Shown: in pieces, positions 37,921-47,000 of the stretch
Layout of the letters: each line of letters starts with the position of its first letter
How positions within the stretch are numbered: position 1 is the stretch's first letter
From: Streptomyces sp. NBC_00234
Lineage (GTDB): Bacteria > Actinomycetota > Actinomycetes > Streptomycetales > Streptomycetaceae
DNA length: 64,000 nucleotides
Reading direction: 5' to 3'
Assembly (NCBI RefSeq): GCF_036195325.1
Contig: NZ_CP108101.1
Location: 248,001-312,000 of the forward strand
Notes under the pieces: generated by a model
The model's input: only the letters and a program-made list of their open reading frames with translations
Database searches by the model: none
Told to the model about the DNA's origin: nothing
Translations under genes and position numbers: made by a program

Positions 37921-38664
37921 CTAGATAATCCCGCCGTTCGCGCGGACGATCTGACCTGTCAGCCAGCGTCCGTCCGGTCCCGCCAGGAACGCCACGACGT
38001 CGGCCACGTCCTCGGGCCTGCCGAGCCGTCCGAGCGGAGTCACGGCGACGGCCCTCGCCAGCCCCTCCGGCGTATTGGCCGCTCTCAGGAGGTCGGTGTC
38101 GGTCGCGCCCGGCGATACGGCGTTGACCGTGATCCCGCGTGGGCCCAGCTCGCGTGAGGCGACCAACGTCAGCTGCTCCAGGGCGCCCTTGCTGGCCACG
38201 TAGGGGGCGTTGCCGGGTGCGGGACGGACGGTGTTGAGCGTGGAGATGTTCACGATGCGCCCGCCGTCGCGCATGTGCCGGGCCGCGTGACGCACGGTGA
38301 GGAACACCGACTTCGCGTTCACGGCCATGACTCTGTCGAACTCGGCCTCCGTCGTCTCGGCCAGGGGCCGCACGTCGATGTTGGTCGCGGCGTTGTTGAC
38401 GAGGATGTCCAGGCCGCCGAGGCGGCGTTCGGCCGCTGCCATCAACTCCTCGGCGGCTCCGGGTTCGGCCAGATCCAGCTGGACGGCGGTGACGTTCCCG
38501 CCCTCCTTCTCCGCCTGCCGCACGACCTCGTCCGCCGCGTCCCGGCTCCGCGCGTAGTTGAAGACCACCTGCGCGCCGTCCCGCGCAAGCCGCAGCACGA
38601 TGGCCCGGCCGATGCCCCGCGAGCCTCCCGTGACGACCGCTGCCTTGCCTGCGAGCACTGCCAT
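37921..38664 (-). CDS. short-chain dehydrogenase/reductase
   Basis: A 247-residue classical SDR. It shows the cofactor-binding TGGSRGIGRAIVLRL, with an Arg after the glycine-rich loop and FNYARS downstream suggesting NADP(H), structural NNAATN, catalytic Ser in VNISTLN, and the YVASK pair (YxxxK). A strong ribosome site (GGGAGGA) precedes the ATG. The layout is FabG-like; the substrate is unknown. Confidence 0.92.
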   Translation of the reverse strand: MAVLAGKAAVVTGGSRGIGRAIVLRLARDGAQVVFNYARSRDAADEVVRQAEKEGGNVTAVQLDLAEPGAAEELMAAAERRLGGLDILVNNAATNIDVRPLAETTEAEFDRVMAVNAKSVFLTVRHAARHMRDGGRIVNISTLNTVRPAPGNAPYVASKGALEQLTLVASRELGPRGITVNAVSPGATDTDLLRAANTPEGLARAVAVTPLGRLGRPEDVADVVAFLAGPDGRWLTGQIVRANGGII

Positions 38665-38749
38665 GCTTCCTCCCTGCCCCAGGTGATGTGTGTCCGCCCC
38701 CGAACACCGCTGTCCGCCACCGGACTTCGAAGGTCACGCCCATCATCGG

Positions 38750-39181
38750 TTACGCGACGGTCCAGCCGTCGGCATTCGCGTACGACTCGTAGGAGTAGCG
38801 CGTCGTACGGTCCCACTCCTCACCGGTGACGCGCTCGTACGCCGTGTCCGGGACGTAGAGCAGCCCTTCGGCCCAGACGAGGTCATCGGCGTACGGGGCG
38901 AAGTGCACGGGGTCCTGGAGCACCCGCTCGTACATGGCGCGACCGGCGGCCACCACCGCTGCGCGCGTGTAGAGAAAGCTGTCGCCGGAGAGGTCCTTCC
39001 CGTACTCCCGGCGGTCCAGTCGGTAGAGCGCGCGCGACAACTGCTCGGCAAAACCGACGACCGCCGAGCGCGGTCCGGCAGAGAGGTGGGCGGTCAGGGC
39101 AGCGGCGAGAAGCTCGGCGTCCGGGTCCGGCACGTCGGGTGTACAGCGGTCGATGAGCTGCCAGAAGGTGTCGTCGTCCAT
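38750..39181 (-). CDS. DUF4240 protein
   Basis: A 143-residue soluble protein. The N-terminal MDDDTFWQLIDRC and the later PHSLLYV-like region (DLVWAEGLLYVPDTAYERVTGEEWD) match DUF4240, a small actinobacterial family of unknown function. An alternative ATG 30 bases upstream adds MSEPSDMICR; neither has a good ribosome site. It lies downstream of the PemK-like gene in the same direction, 85 bases away, so co-transcription is possible. Confidence 0.75.
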   Translation of the reverse strand: MDDDTFWQLIDRCTPDVPDPDAELLAAALTAHLSAGPRSAVVGFAEQLSRALYRLDRREYGKDLSGDSFLYTRAAVVAAGRAMYERVLQDPVHFAPYADDLVWAEGLLYVPDTAYERVTGEEWDRTTRYSYESYANADGWTVA

Positions 39182-39266
39182 ACGGCAGATCATGTCGGAC
39201 GGCTCTGACATCGGCCGGTCGACGCCTTGAGCGCTGCGGGCGCCGTCGCCTCGGTTCCTTCTCCGT

Positions 39267-39671
39267 CTACCCGAGGCCACCGGAACGCAGGGCGTCCGCA
39301 ATCCGGCTGAGCTTCGCGCTTGTCGCCGGGGTCGGCTCATGCGCCTGTCCACCCAGACGGAGGGCCTCCTCGATCTCACCGAGTTTCGCCGAGGACAAGG
39401 TGCCTGCCTGCTCGATCAGGTCGTCCCGGGACACGGTGGTCAGCCATGTGCAGGGGGTGAATCCCGGACGCGGGAAGGCGATCCGCAGCACGCCCTCGAA
39501 GGGCAGTCCTTCGCCGGCGCCCACGGCCACCTCGACGCCCAGACCGCTGATGTCGACGCCGGCCGGAGCGACGACCTGCACCACCTGGATCCCGGGCCCG
39601 TCGTCGGCCGACAGCAGGACGACCGGCCGCCGCTCGTCGAACTCGACCCACCAGACTTCGCCACGTTGCAC
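39267..39671 (-). CDS. PemK/MazF-like protein
   Basis: A 134-residue protein starting at a GTG with an excellent ribosome site (AGGAGGA). QRGEVWWVEFDERRPVVLLSADD is the beta-barrel start typical of MazF/PemK ribonuclease toxins, and FTPCTWLTTVSRDDLIEQAGTLS the end of the core. A further 25 residues (from GGQAHEPTPAT) form a small C-terminal extension. No antitoxin-like small gene is seen immediately upstream. It may be an orphan toxin fold or a regulator with another partner; activity is unproven. Confidence 0.8.
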   Translation of the reverse strand: MQRGEVWWVEFDERRPVVLLSADDGPGIQVVQVVAPAGVDISGLGVEVAVGAGEGLPFEGVLRIAFPRPGFTPCTWLTTVSRDDLIEQAGTLSSAKLGEIEEALRLGGQAHEPTPATSAKLSRIADALRSGGLG

Positions 39672-39730
39672 AGTTCTCCTCCTGACACAGAACGGCGGGC
39701 GAGCGCGCGGCACTGACTACAACGGGACTA

Positions 39731-40558
39731 CTAGGCAGGCTTGATGGTGGCGAGCTGACCGAGCAGCAGGATCAGCCGGTACGCCTCGGCGAAGTCGGCG
39801 GCGGTGAAGGTGATCGTACGGCCGCCCTCGGCGCGTGAGACGCCTGGTACGAGGGTGGCCAGGTCCACCGTGGACGGGCTGTGGACGTCGACCTCGATGT
39901 CGACCGGGCCAGCCACGGTGAGCGGCGACATCCGTCCCCGCCGCACAAGGGCCTCGGCCGCGGACCGACGGAGGCGGTCCCGGGCCTCTTCGGGGTGCAG
40001 TGCGACGGCCGCGGCCTGGCCGAGTGCCTGTTTGACTTCGACGGTGACCGCGGAGGGGACCAGGTCGTGCAGCTCGGCGCAGGCGGCGTCGTCACCGCTG
40101 AGCAGCACCACCGGCACACCCAGGTGTCCGGCCATGGCGGCGTTGAGGCCGATCTCCCCCATGGACCGCCCCGCGACGCGCACGTCGAGGATCTCGCCGT
40201 TCATGGTGTGCGAGAGGACGGCCGGCCCACCGCCCGCCCGGGCGTGGTAGCCGACGAGCATGAGTGCGTCGGTGTGTTCGTCGAGCCCGCCGAGCATGCC
40301 CAGCGGGCGCGGCTTGCCGCGAACCAATCCGGCCCGTCGGTCGAGTTGCTCCGGCAGCACGTTGCGGAAGGGGCCGTGGGCGTCGGCCACCCACACCACG
40401 GCATCCGGCTCGGCGTCCAGGACACCGGCGATGACGGCGTTCGCCTCGGCCGTCATCAACGCCCGGCCGCGCTCGTAGTCGTAGCCGCTCGGGTTCGTCT
40501 CGGTCGGATGGACGACGCCCGAGATGCCTTCCATGTCGACGGAGATCAGCACCCTCAT
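39731..40558 (-). CDS. M55-family D-aminopeptidase (DppA-like)
   Basis: A 275-residue zinc peptidase of the DppA family, which releases D-amino acids from D-peptides. Metal-binding motifs are complete: SVDMEGISGVV (Asp8, Glu10), VADAHG (His near residue 60), VGYHA (His near 105), and the SHTMNGE segment. It was probably acquired for cell-wall-peptide salvage. No dpp transporter is adjacent. The ATG at 40558 has GGAG upstream and gives the family's usual length. Confidence 0.92.
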   Translation of the reverse strand: MRVLISVDMEGISGVVHPTETNPSGYDYERGRALMTAEANAVIAGVLDAEPDAVVWVADAHGPFRNVLPEQLDRRAGLVRGKPRPLGMLGGLDEHTDALMLVGYHARAGGGPAVLSHTMNGEILDVRVAGRSMGEIGLNAAMAGHLGVPVVLLSGDDAACAELHDLVPSAVTVEVKQALGQAAAVALHPEEARDRLRRSAAEALVRRGRMSPLTVAGPVDIEVDVHSPSTVDLATLVPGVSRAEGGRTITFTAADFAEAYRLILLLGQLATIKPA

Positions 40559-40646
40559 GGCTCCGGAGTCTACGCACACGCACGCGCCCCGCCAGGGGCT
40601 CGGCCCACGCGGCTCCGGTCAGTTGGCGGCCCCCGGCGGTCGCCCT

Positions 40647-41015
40647 CTACTTCTCGCGAAGGGCCCCGAAGACCCGCACCACCCACGCGTCGAGCCGGGC
40701 GCCGAACTCCGCGGCCCCGTCGATGCCGGCCGCCGGAAGCGATCCGCCGTCGTCGAGGCCGTCGTAGTAGTCCACGTCGGCCCAGCCGCCCCGGAACAAC
40801 ACCACCGACAACTCGGCGCCGTCCGGTCGCGAGATGTGTACGCCGACCGAGTCGGGGTCGTTCACGAGCGCCCGGTCCGTCTCGATCCGACAGGGCCATG
40901 GGACTTCTCCGTCCCGCCACGTCAGCCGACCCACTGTGAGGCCCGCGGCCACCCATCGCGTAGTCCGTTCGGCCATCACGACCGCCGCCTGGTCCGGATC
41001 GACGACACGCTCCAT
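40647..41015 (-). CDS. hypothetical protein
   Basis: A 122-residue soluble protein beginning MERVVDPDQAAVVMAERTTRW, with GVHISRPDGAELSVVLFRGGWADVDYYDG in the middle. I do not recognise a family with certainty; small immunity-like or SMI1-like proteins have similar length and composition. A longer frame upstream lacks codon bias. Same strand as the M55 gene, 88 bases apart. Confidence 0.6.
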   Translation of the reverse strand: MERVVDPDQAAVVMAERTTRWVAAGLTVGRLTWRDGEVPWPCRIETDRALVNDPDSVGVHISRPDGAELSVVLFRGGWADVDYYDGLDDGGSLPAAGIDGAAEFGARLDAWVVRVFGALREK

Positions 41016-41603
41016 GAGCAGATCATGCCTCGGAACCCCCGTCGGCCGCAGTTCACAACGCTCCACGACGAAAATGCGGACGCGAAACCGGGCAGCCGAC
41101 TCTGCGGTCAAGAACGTTTCACGTGCTGCAGGACGACGCTCGCCGGATCAAGCGAGCTCTCCCGGGCGAAGGTTTGCGAACCCTTTACGCACGACCCGAG
41201 GATGTTCATGAAATGCCTTTCCGAGCAGCCTTGGTGACGGTGCGTCAGACACCGTTGAGCTTTACCGATCCGAGCTCGGTGACTGCCCCCTCGACGCTCC
41301 CGCATCGGCCCCCGCACCACCGGGCAGCAGTGACCCCCACAGCGCACCACGGACGCGCACCCAGACAGGAATTAACCCGACATCACCGCACAAGACCAAC
41401 TCTTCAACACCCAGAAAAAACATGACCCGTTCCGACGAAATCGGACCATACCGGCGCTCCGGAGAATGGGGCGACACGGTCTCAACTGCTCACCAACGGC
41501 GGCGTGAAACAGCTTTCTGAAAACCTTGCCCTCCGGCTCACCCTGCCGATACTCTCCGGCGGTGGTGATCGAACGTCAGAGCCATCGGACACGTGGGACC
41601 AAC
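41016..41603. other. long intergenic region before the lipopeptide cluster
   Basis: About 590 bases with lower GC than the flanks (several runs such as CCAGAAAAAACATG). No convincing gene of useful size; an 11-codon frame at 41202-41237 has no clear ribosome site. The promoter for the biosynthetic operon is expected here. The change in base composition makes this a plausible left boundary of the cluster. Confidence 0.5.
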
Positions 41604-42476
41604 ATGACTACTGCACCATTCTCGACTTCCGCTCTTTCCGCGCACCACGGCATGGTCATCGAGAGGGGCCACCTGCCCCTCACAGAACTCCCGCACGCCG
41701 ACATCGCGGACTTGTTCAAGATTCACGGAACTCTGCTCTTCCGGGGATTCGAAGCGAGCGCCGAGGATTTCCGCGGGCTGGTGCAGAGGTTCTCATCGAC
41801 TCTGTACTTCCATCAGAATCCCAATCGCGAAACGCTGTCCGACGACGGCGCCGTTCTCCTCGTCGATGCGCACCGCAACCCCATACCCGCGCACGCCGAA
41901 ATGAGTTATTGTCCGCTGCACCCCGGTCTGCAATGGTTCTTTTGCGTGCAGCCCGCCGGTTCGGGCGGTGCGACGACGGTCTACGACGGCGTCGAGGCGT
42001 ACAACCGGCTCGCGAAGGAAACGCGCGACCTGTTCGACGAGCACCGGCTGACGTGGCGGCTGCCGTTCCCGACGGGGCCGGAACATCAGGAGCGTGTGTT
42101 CGGGACGTCCGACCGCGGGGAACTCGAAGCGATGTTCGCCGACTACGAGGACTTCACGTACGAGTTCGACGAATCCGGGAACCTGAACTGGAATTACACG
42201 GTGTCGGCGGTGCCACAGGCCCCCTATGTCGACGCCCGCACACTGTGCAACAGCTACCTGGGCTCCGGCGCGATCGTCGCCTTCGAGGACGGCTCCCCCA
42301 TACCGCAGCACTGCCGCTGGGACGCGCTGGACGCCACCGAGCAGGTGGCGGTCGATATCGAGTGGCAGGCCGGCGACATCGTCATGATCGACAACAGGCG
42401 CGTCATGCACGGCCGGCGCGGTTTCGAAGACCCGAACCGGAAGGTCGCCGCGATGTTGTCGCGACCGAACTTCTGA
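41604..42476 (+). CDS. SyrP-like Fe(II)/2-oxoglutarate-dependent oxygenase
   Basis: A 290-residue TauD-superfamily oxygenase starting at an ATG with weak GGGA upstream. The metal triad is His97 and Glu99 in AHAEMSYC and His269 in RVMHGRR, so the first pair is HxE rather than HxD. The EMSY context is typical of SyrP-like amino acid beta-hydroxylases in NRPS clusters. It is the first gene of the biosynthetic series, 41 bases from the next. It most likely hydroxylates an amino acid, free or bound to a carrier domain. Which residue cannot be read from sequence. Confidence 0.85.
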   Translation: MTTAPFSTSALSAHHGMVIERGHLPLTELPHADIADLFKIHGTLLFRGFEASAEDFRGLVQRFSSTLYFHQNPNRETLSDDGAVLLVDAHRNPIPAHAEMSYCPLHPGLQWFFCVQPAGSGGATTVYDGVEAYNRLAKETRDLFDEHRLTWRLPFPTGPEHQERVFGTSDRGELEAMFADYEDFTYEFDESGNLNWNYTVSAVPQAPYVDARTLCNSYLGSGAIVAFEDGSPIPQHCRWDALDATEQVAVDIEWQAGDIVMIDNRRVMHGRRGFEDPNRKVAAMLSRPNF

Positions 42477-42517
42477 GCAGCCGTCCGCTTGCCACCCTCA
42501 CAGTTTGGATCTTCCCT

Positions 42518-43888
42518 GTGCCCCAACACGTCGCAGGTCTGACCGAAGCGTCGGCTCCCCCCACATCACTGTCCTCCTTCTACGGACAGGCTCTCGACTC
42601 CCTGGAGCTCTCGGACCCGGTTCTGCACGGCCTGCTCGGGGACGAGCTCGACCGGCAGCGGGAGACCCTGGCGCTCGTCGCCTCCTGCAGCCCGGTGACG
42701 CCGGCTGCACTGGTCGCCGAGGGGAGCTTCTTCGCGAACGTCACGGCGGAGGGGTATCCGGGCCGGAGGTTCCACGCGGGGTGCGTGAACGTCGACAAGG
42801 TCGAACAGCTTGCGATCGACCGGGCGAAGAGCGCCTTCGGGGCCCGCTACGCCAATGTCCAGCCGCACTCCGCGAGCACCGCCAACCAGGTGGTCATGAC
42901 CTCGCTGCTGCGCCCCGGGGACCCGATCCTGGGACTCGACCTCGACGCCGGCGGCCACCTCAGCCACGGCGCGTCCGTCAATGCCTCCGGGCGCGTCTTC
43001 GCGGCACACAGCTACGGGCTCGGGCCCGACGGGCTCATCGACTACGACGAGGTGCGGGCCGCCGCCCTGGAGCACCGGCCCCGGCTACTCATCGCGGGCA
43101 CCACGGCCTATCCCCGTACGATCGACTGGGCGGCCTTCCGGGCGATCGCCGACGAGGTCGGGGCGTACCTGCTCGCCGACATCACCCACATAGCCGGCCT
43201 GGTGGTCGCGGGCCTGCACCCGTCGCCGATGGAGCACGCGCACATCGTGACGACGTGCACGCACAAGCAGCTCTACGGCCCTCGCGGCGGCCTGATCCTC
43301 CTCGGCGAGTCCGCGGACATGACGCTCCCGAGCGGCCGGACGCTGGAACAGACCATGCAGGCCGGGGTGTTCCCCCTCATCCAGGGCGCCCCCGTGGTGA
43401 ACAGCATCGCGGCCAAGGCGTACGCGCTGGGTGCGGCCGGCACACCCGCCTTCACCGAGACGATGCACCGGGTGCGCACGCTCGCCTCCGAGCTCGCGGA
43501 CGAAATGATTCGGCGAGGTATCCGCGTCATTTCCGGCGGCACCGACAACCACATCGTGGTGGCCGACGTCCTCACCTCGTTCGACATCACGGGCGTCAAT
43601 GCCGAGAAGGCGCTCGAGGAGTGCGGCATCCTCGTCAACAAGAACCGGATCGTCGGTGACACCCATTCCGCTCGGGTGACGTCGGGTGTGCGTTTCGGGA
43701 GCAACAGCATGGCAGCGCGCGCTTTCGACAGCGAGGACGTCACGCAGATCGCCGGCCTCGTGGTCGAGATTCTGGCGGCCACGAAAAGCACGTCCCCCAC
43801 GACGTACGCACTCGATCCGTCGGTCCGCGATCGTGCACAGGAGGAAGTCCAGGAGATCTGCCGCCGCCGTCCCATCATCGGGTACTGA
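42518..43888 (+). CDS. serine hydroxymethyltransferase homologue with altered active site
   Basis: A 456-residue PLP enzyme of the SHMT family. The PLP lysine is in TTCTHKQLYGPRGG (Lys250), and Asp221/His224 in ADITHIAGLV are kept. The catalytic Glu of the usual ASEN is replaced (ASCS, Cys57), and the Tyr pair in RRYYGG is replaced by Phe85-His86 (RRFHAG). A housekeeping GlyA would keep these, so a secondary activity such as a beta-hydroxy or alpha-methyl amino acid synthase is more likely. The GTG is the only in-frame start near the first conserved block. A terminator hairpin follows. Confidence 0.88.
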   Translation: MPQHVAGLTEASAPPTSLSSFYGQALDSLELSDPVLHGLLGDELDRQRETLALVASCSPVTPAALVAEGSFFANVTAEGYPGRRFHAGCVNVDKVEQLAIDRAKSAFGARYANVQPHSASTANQVVMTSLLRPGDPILGLDLDAGGHLSHGASVNASGRVFAAHSYGLGPDGLIDYDEVRAAALEHRPRLLIAGTTAYPRTIDWAAFRAIADEVGAYLLADITHIAGLVVAGLHPSPMEHAHIVTTCTHKQLYGPRGGLILLGESADMTLPSGRTLEQTMQAGVFPLIQGAPVVNSIAAKAYALGAAGTPAFTETMHRVRTLASELADEMIRRGIRVISGGTDNHIVVADVLTSFDITGVNAEKALEECGILVNKNRIVGDTHSARVTSGVRFGSNSMAARAFDSEDVTQIAGLVVEILAATKSTSPTTYALDPSVRDRAQEEVQEICRRRPIIGY

Positions 43889-43894
43889 GGCCGC

Positions 43895-43918
43895 CGGCGG
43901 GTGCCGAGACACCCGCCG
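43895..43918 (+). terminator. hairpin after the SHMT homologue
   Basis: CGGCGGGTG and CACCCGCCG form a perfect 9-bp stem with a 6-base loop, 7 bases after the stop, followed by CATTTCCT. It may reduce read-through into the NRPS gene, which then needs its own promoter. Confidence 0.65.
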
Positions 43919-44096
43919 CATTTCCTGCCAGCCGCTTTCTTCAGCAGTCAGCAATCAGCAGAGGGAGCCCAGTGGTCCGGGGCCGGCGATCATTCCGGCA
44001 CCGCACTGAGCCGTGACCACGGAATACGTCGGGTCACGCTCCCCGCTCCCCCACCCCAGCCCGGCTCCCGAGCCCACGTCGATGCGAGAACGGTTC

Positions 44097-47000
44097 ATGG
44101 ACACACACAACTCTGTCGTTGACGTAATTCGCCGCAATGTTCGGGAGCGGGGCGCCGACGTAACCTACGAGTTCCTCGCGGAAAGCGGGGGAACCGACTC
44201 CAAGCTCAGCATTCTCGAAATCGACGCGCGTGCGCGGGCCGTTGCTGCGGCCCTGCTCAGGGAAGCCGCACCGGGTTCCCGGGTCATGCTGCTCTATCCG
44301 CCCGGCGAACTGTTCGTGGTCGGGTTCCTGGCGACGCTCTATGCCGGAATGGTCGCTGTTCCGGTCTATCCGCCCGACCCGATGCGTATCGCCCGCACAC
44401 TGCCGCGGCTCCGCGCGGTCGTGCAGAATTCCGATGCGCAGATCGTGGTCTCCACGGAGCTGGTCCAGGCATTCACTGCCGAACTATTCGGCCAGGCACC
44501 CGAGTTGGCGCGTCTGCCCTGGCTGGTCACGGAGCAGGTGATGCTGAGCGGGGCCGACGACTGGCGTCAGCCGGTGCTCGCTCCCGACTCCGTCGCCCTC
44601 CTGCAGTACACGTCCGGATCCACGGGCTCGCCGCGCGGCGTCGTCGTGACGCACGCGAACCTGCTGTCCAACGGCGGCGCGATCGCCGAGAGTTTCGGTC
44701 TGACCCCGGACGACGTCACCGTGTCCTGGCTGCCCTTCTACCACGACATGGGGCTGCTCGGCGGCGTCCTTCAGCCGATGCTCTCCGGCATATCGAACGT
44801 CCTGATGTCGCCGCTCGACTTCATGCGCCGTCCCATGCGCTGGCTGGAGACGATCGCCGAGCGCGGGGCGACGGTCAGCGGTGGTCCCAACTTCGCCTTC
44901 GATCTCTGTGTCAACAAGAGCACCGAGGCCGAGCGGGCGGGACTGGACCTGTCGAACTGGCGGGTGGCGTTCTGCGGGGCGGAGCCCGTCCGGCACCACA
45001 CGCTGCAGCGTTTCTCCGACGCCTTCGCCGGCAGCGGCTTCGACGCGTCCGCGCTGCTGCCGTGCTACGGGCTCGCCGAGGCCACCCTCTTCGTCTCGGG
45101 CAGCGCTCGCGGGAACGGCGCGGAGCGCGCCCGGATCGACCGGCAGGCCCTGGAGAAGGGCAGCGCCGTCACGCGCGCGGACGGCGACCACGTGGTGTCC
45201 TCCGGCCGTGTCGCCACCGGTCACGAGATCGCGGTGGTGGATCCCGAGACGCGCAAGCGCGTCGCACCGGGCGGTGTGGGAGAGCTCTGGGTCAGCGGCC
45301 CGTCCGTCGCCACCGGGTACTGGGGCGACGACACCGCGACGGCCGGCACCTTCGCGGCGCGTATCGACGGCGAGCAGCGCCCCTTCCTCCGTACGGGCGA
45401 CCTCGGGTTCACCCGGGACGAGCAGCTCTTCGTCACGGGCCGCCTCAAGGAAATGATGGTGATCCGGGGCCGTAACCTCTACGCCCACGACATCGAGGAG
45501 ACCGCTCTTCTCGCCACGCCGTGGGCACGTCCCGGCTGCGGTGCGGTGTTCTCCGTCGAGGTGGAGGACGGCGAGCAGTGCGTCGTACTCCACGAGGTCA
45601 AGGCGGACACACCCGCCGAGCAGCTTGCGCAGGCCGCCGACGCGATCGCCGCGGCGGTCCTGGACGAGTACGGCGTGGCGGTGGCCGACGTCGTCCTGCT
45701 GAGCCCGCGCAGTCTGGCGAAGACGTCGAGCGGAAAGATCCAGCGCCTGGCAGGCCGGGCGTCGTACGTCGACGGTCTGGTCGAGGGCGAGTTGTACCGC
45801 AGGGCCTCGGCCGGCGGTCCTGCGGCCGGGGACGTCACCTTCGTGTTCCCGTCGCGCGCGGAGCTGTTGGAACTCCCGCAGGACGAGCGGATCGAGGAGA
45901 TCGAGCGGAGCCTGAGCCGCACCGCCGGGCGGCCCGGTGACATGCCCCGGGCCACCACCGTCGCCGAGCTGAACCTCGACTCCCTCGCCGCGGTGGAGCT
46001 CGCCTTCCGCATCGAGGAGCACCTGGGTACCGTCGTCGACCCGACCCTGCTGCTGCGGCCGACGGCGCTGCGCGAGGTGGCGGTCGCGATCGACGCCCAA
46101 CTGGCCCTCGCACCCCGCCCTTCGGCGCTGCCCGCGGCGGCCGGGGGCGTCGCGCACACCGGCCCGCTGTCGGCCGGACAGGAATCGCTGCTCTTCATCC
46201 GTGAGCTGGAAGGCCCGGACTGCCAGCAGAACGTATCCGTCGCGGTCAGGCTGGCGGGCCCCGCCGACCTGGACGTCCTCGCGGCAGCGGTACGTCGGCT
46301 CGGTGAGCGGCATCCGATCCTGACCTCGCGCTTCGGCACCGACGGCAGCCGTCGCCGCCAGGCGATCGGCTCCGGCGGGGTGTTCGCGCTGGAGGTCACC
46401 GACCTCACCGGACTGCCGGAGTCCGCGCTCCACGCGCGGGCGGACGCGTGTGCCCTCGAACCCTTCGACATCGAGGGCGGCGACGTCGCCCGGGCCCGGC
46501 TGTTCACCGGCGTCGGCGCACCCGTCCTGGTACTGGCGCAGCATCACGCGATCACCGACTTCTGGTCCGTGGTGACGCTGCTCGACGAACTGTCGAGCGT
46601 CTACGGCAGCCTGCTGGCCGGGCGGACTCCGCAGCTGCCGCCGGCCGTCGGCTACGAGGAGTTCGTCCGCTGGCAGCAGGACTACGAGCGTTCGCCCCAG
46701 TGGCAGGACGACGAGCGGTACTGGCTCGACCTGCTGGCCGGTGAGGTGCACGCCCCGACGCTGCCCTACCAGGAACGCCCGCAGGACGACCAGGGCGTCG
46801 CGCAGCACCGCGTCACCGTCGCTCCGCAGCTGCTCGCCCAGCTGGAAGCGATCGCCAGGGAGTGCGAGACGACGCTGTTCTCGGTCCTGCTGGCCGCGTT
46901 CGAGGTCCTCGTCGACGCCCACAGCGGAGACGGCGAGTTCATCGTCGGAGCGACGACGACCGGCCGTCCCGAGGCACGCTTCCGCAACACGCTCGGCTAC

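Noticed and set aside
41202..41237. An 11-codon frame (MFMKCLSEQPW) as a possible leader peptide before the biosynthetic cluster.
   Set aside because: No clear ribosome site, no run of regulatory codons, no downstream attenuator hairpin, and it is almost 370 bases from the next gene.
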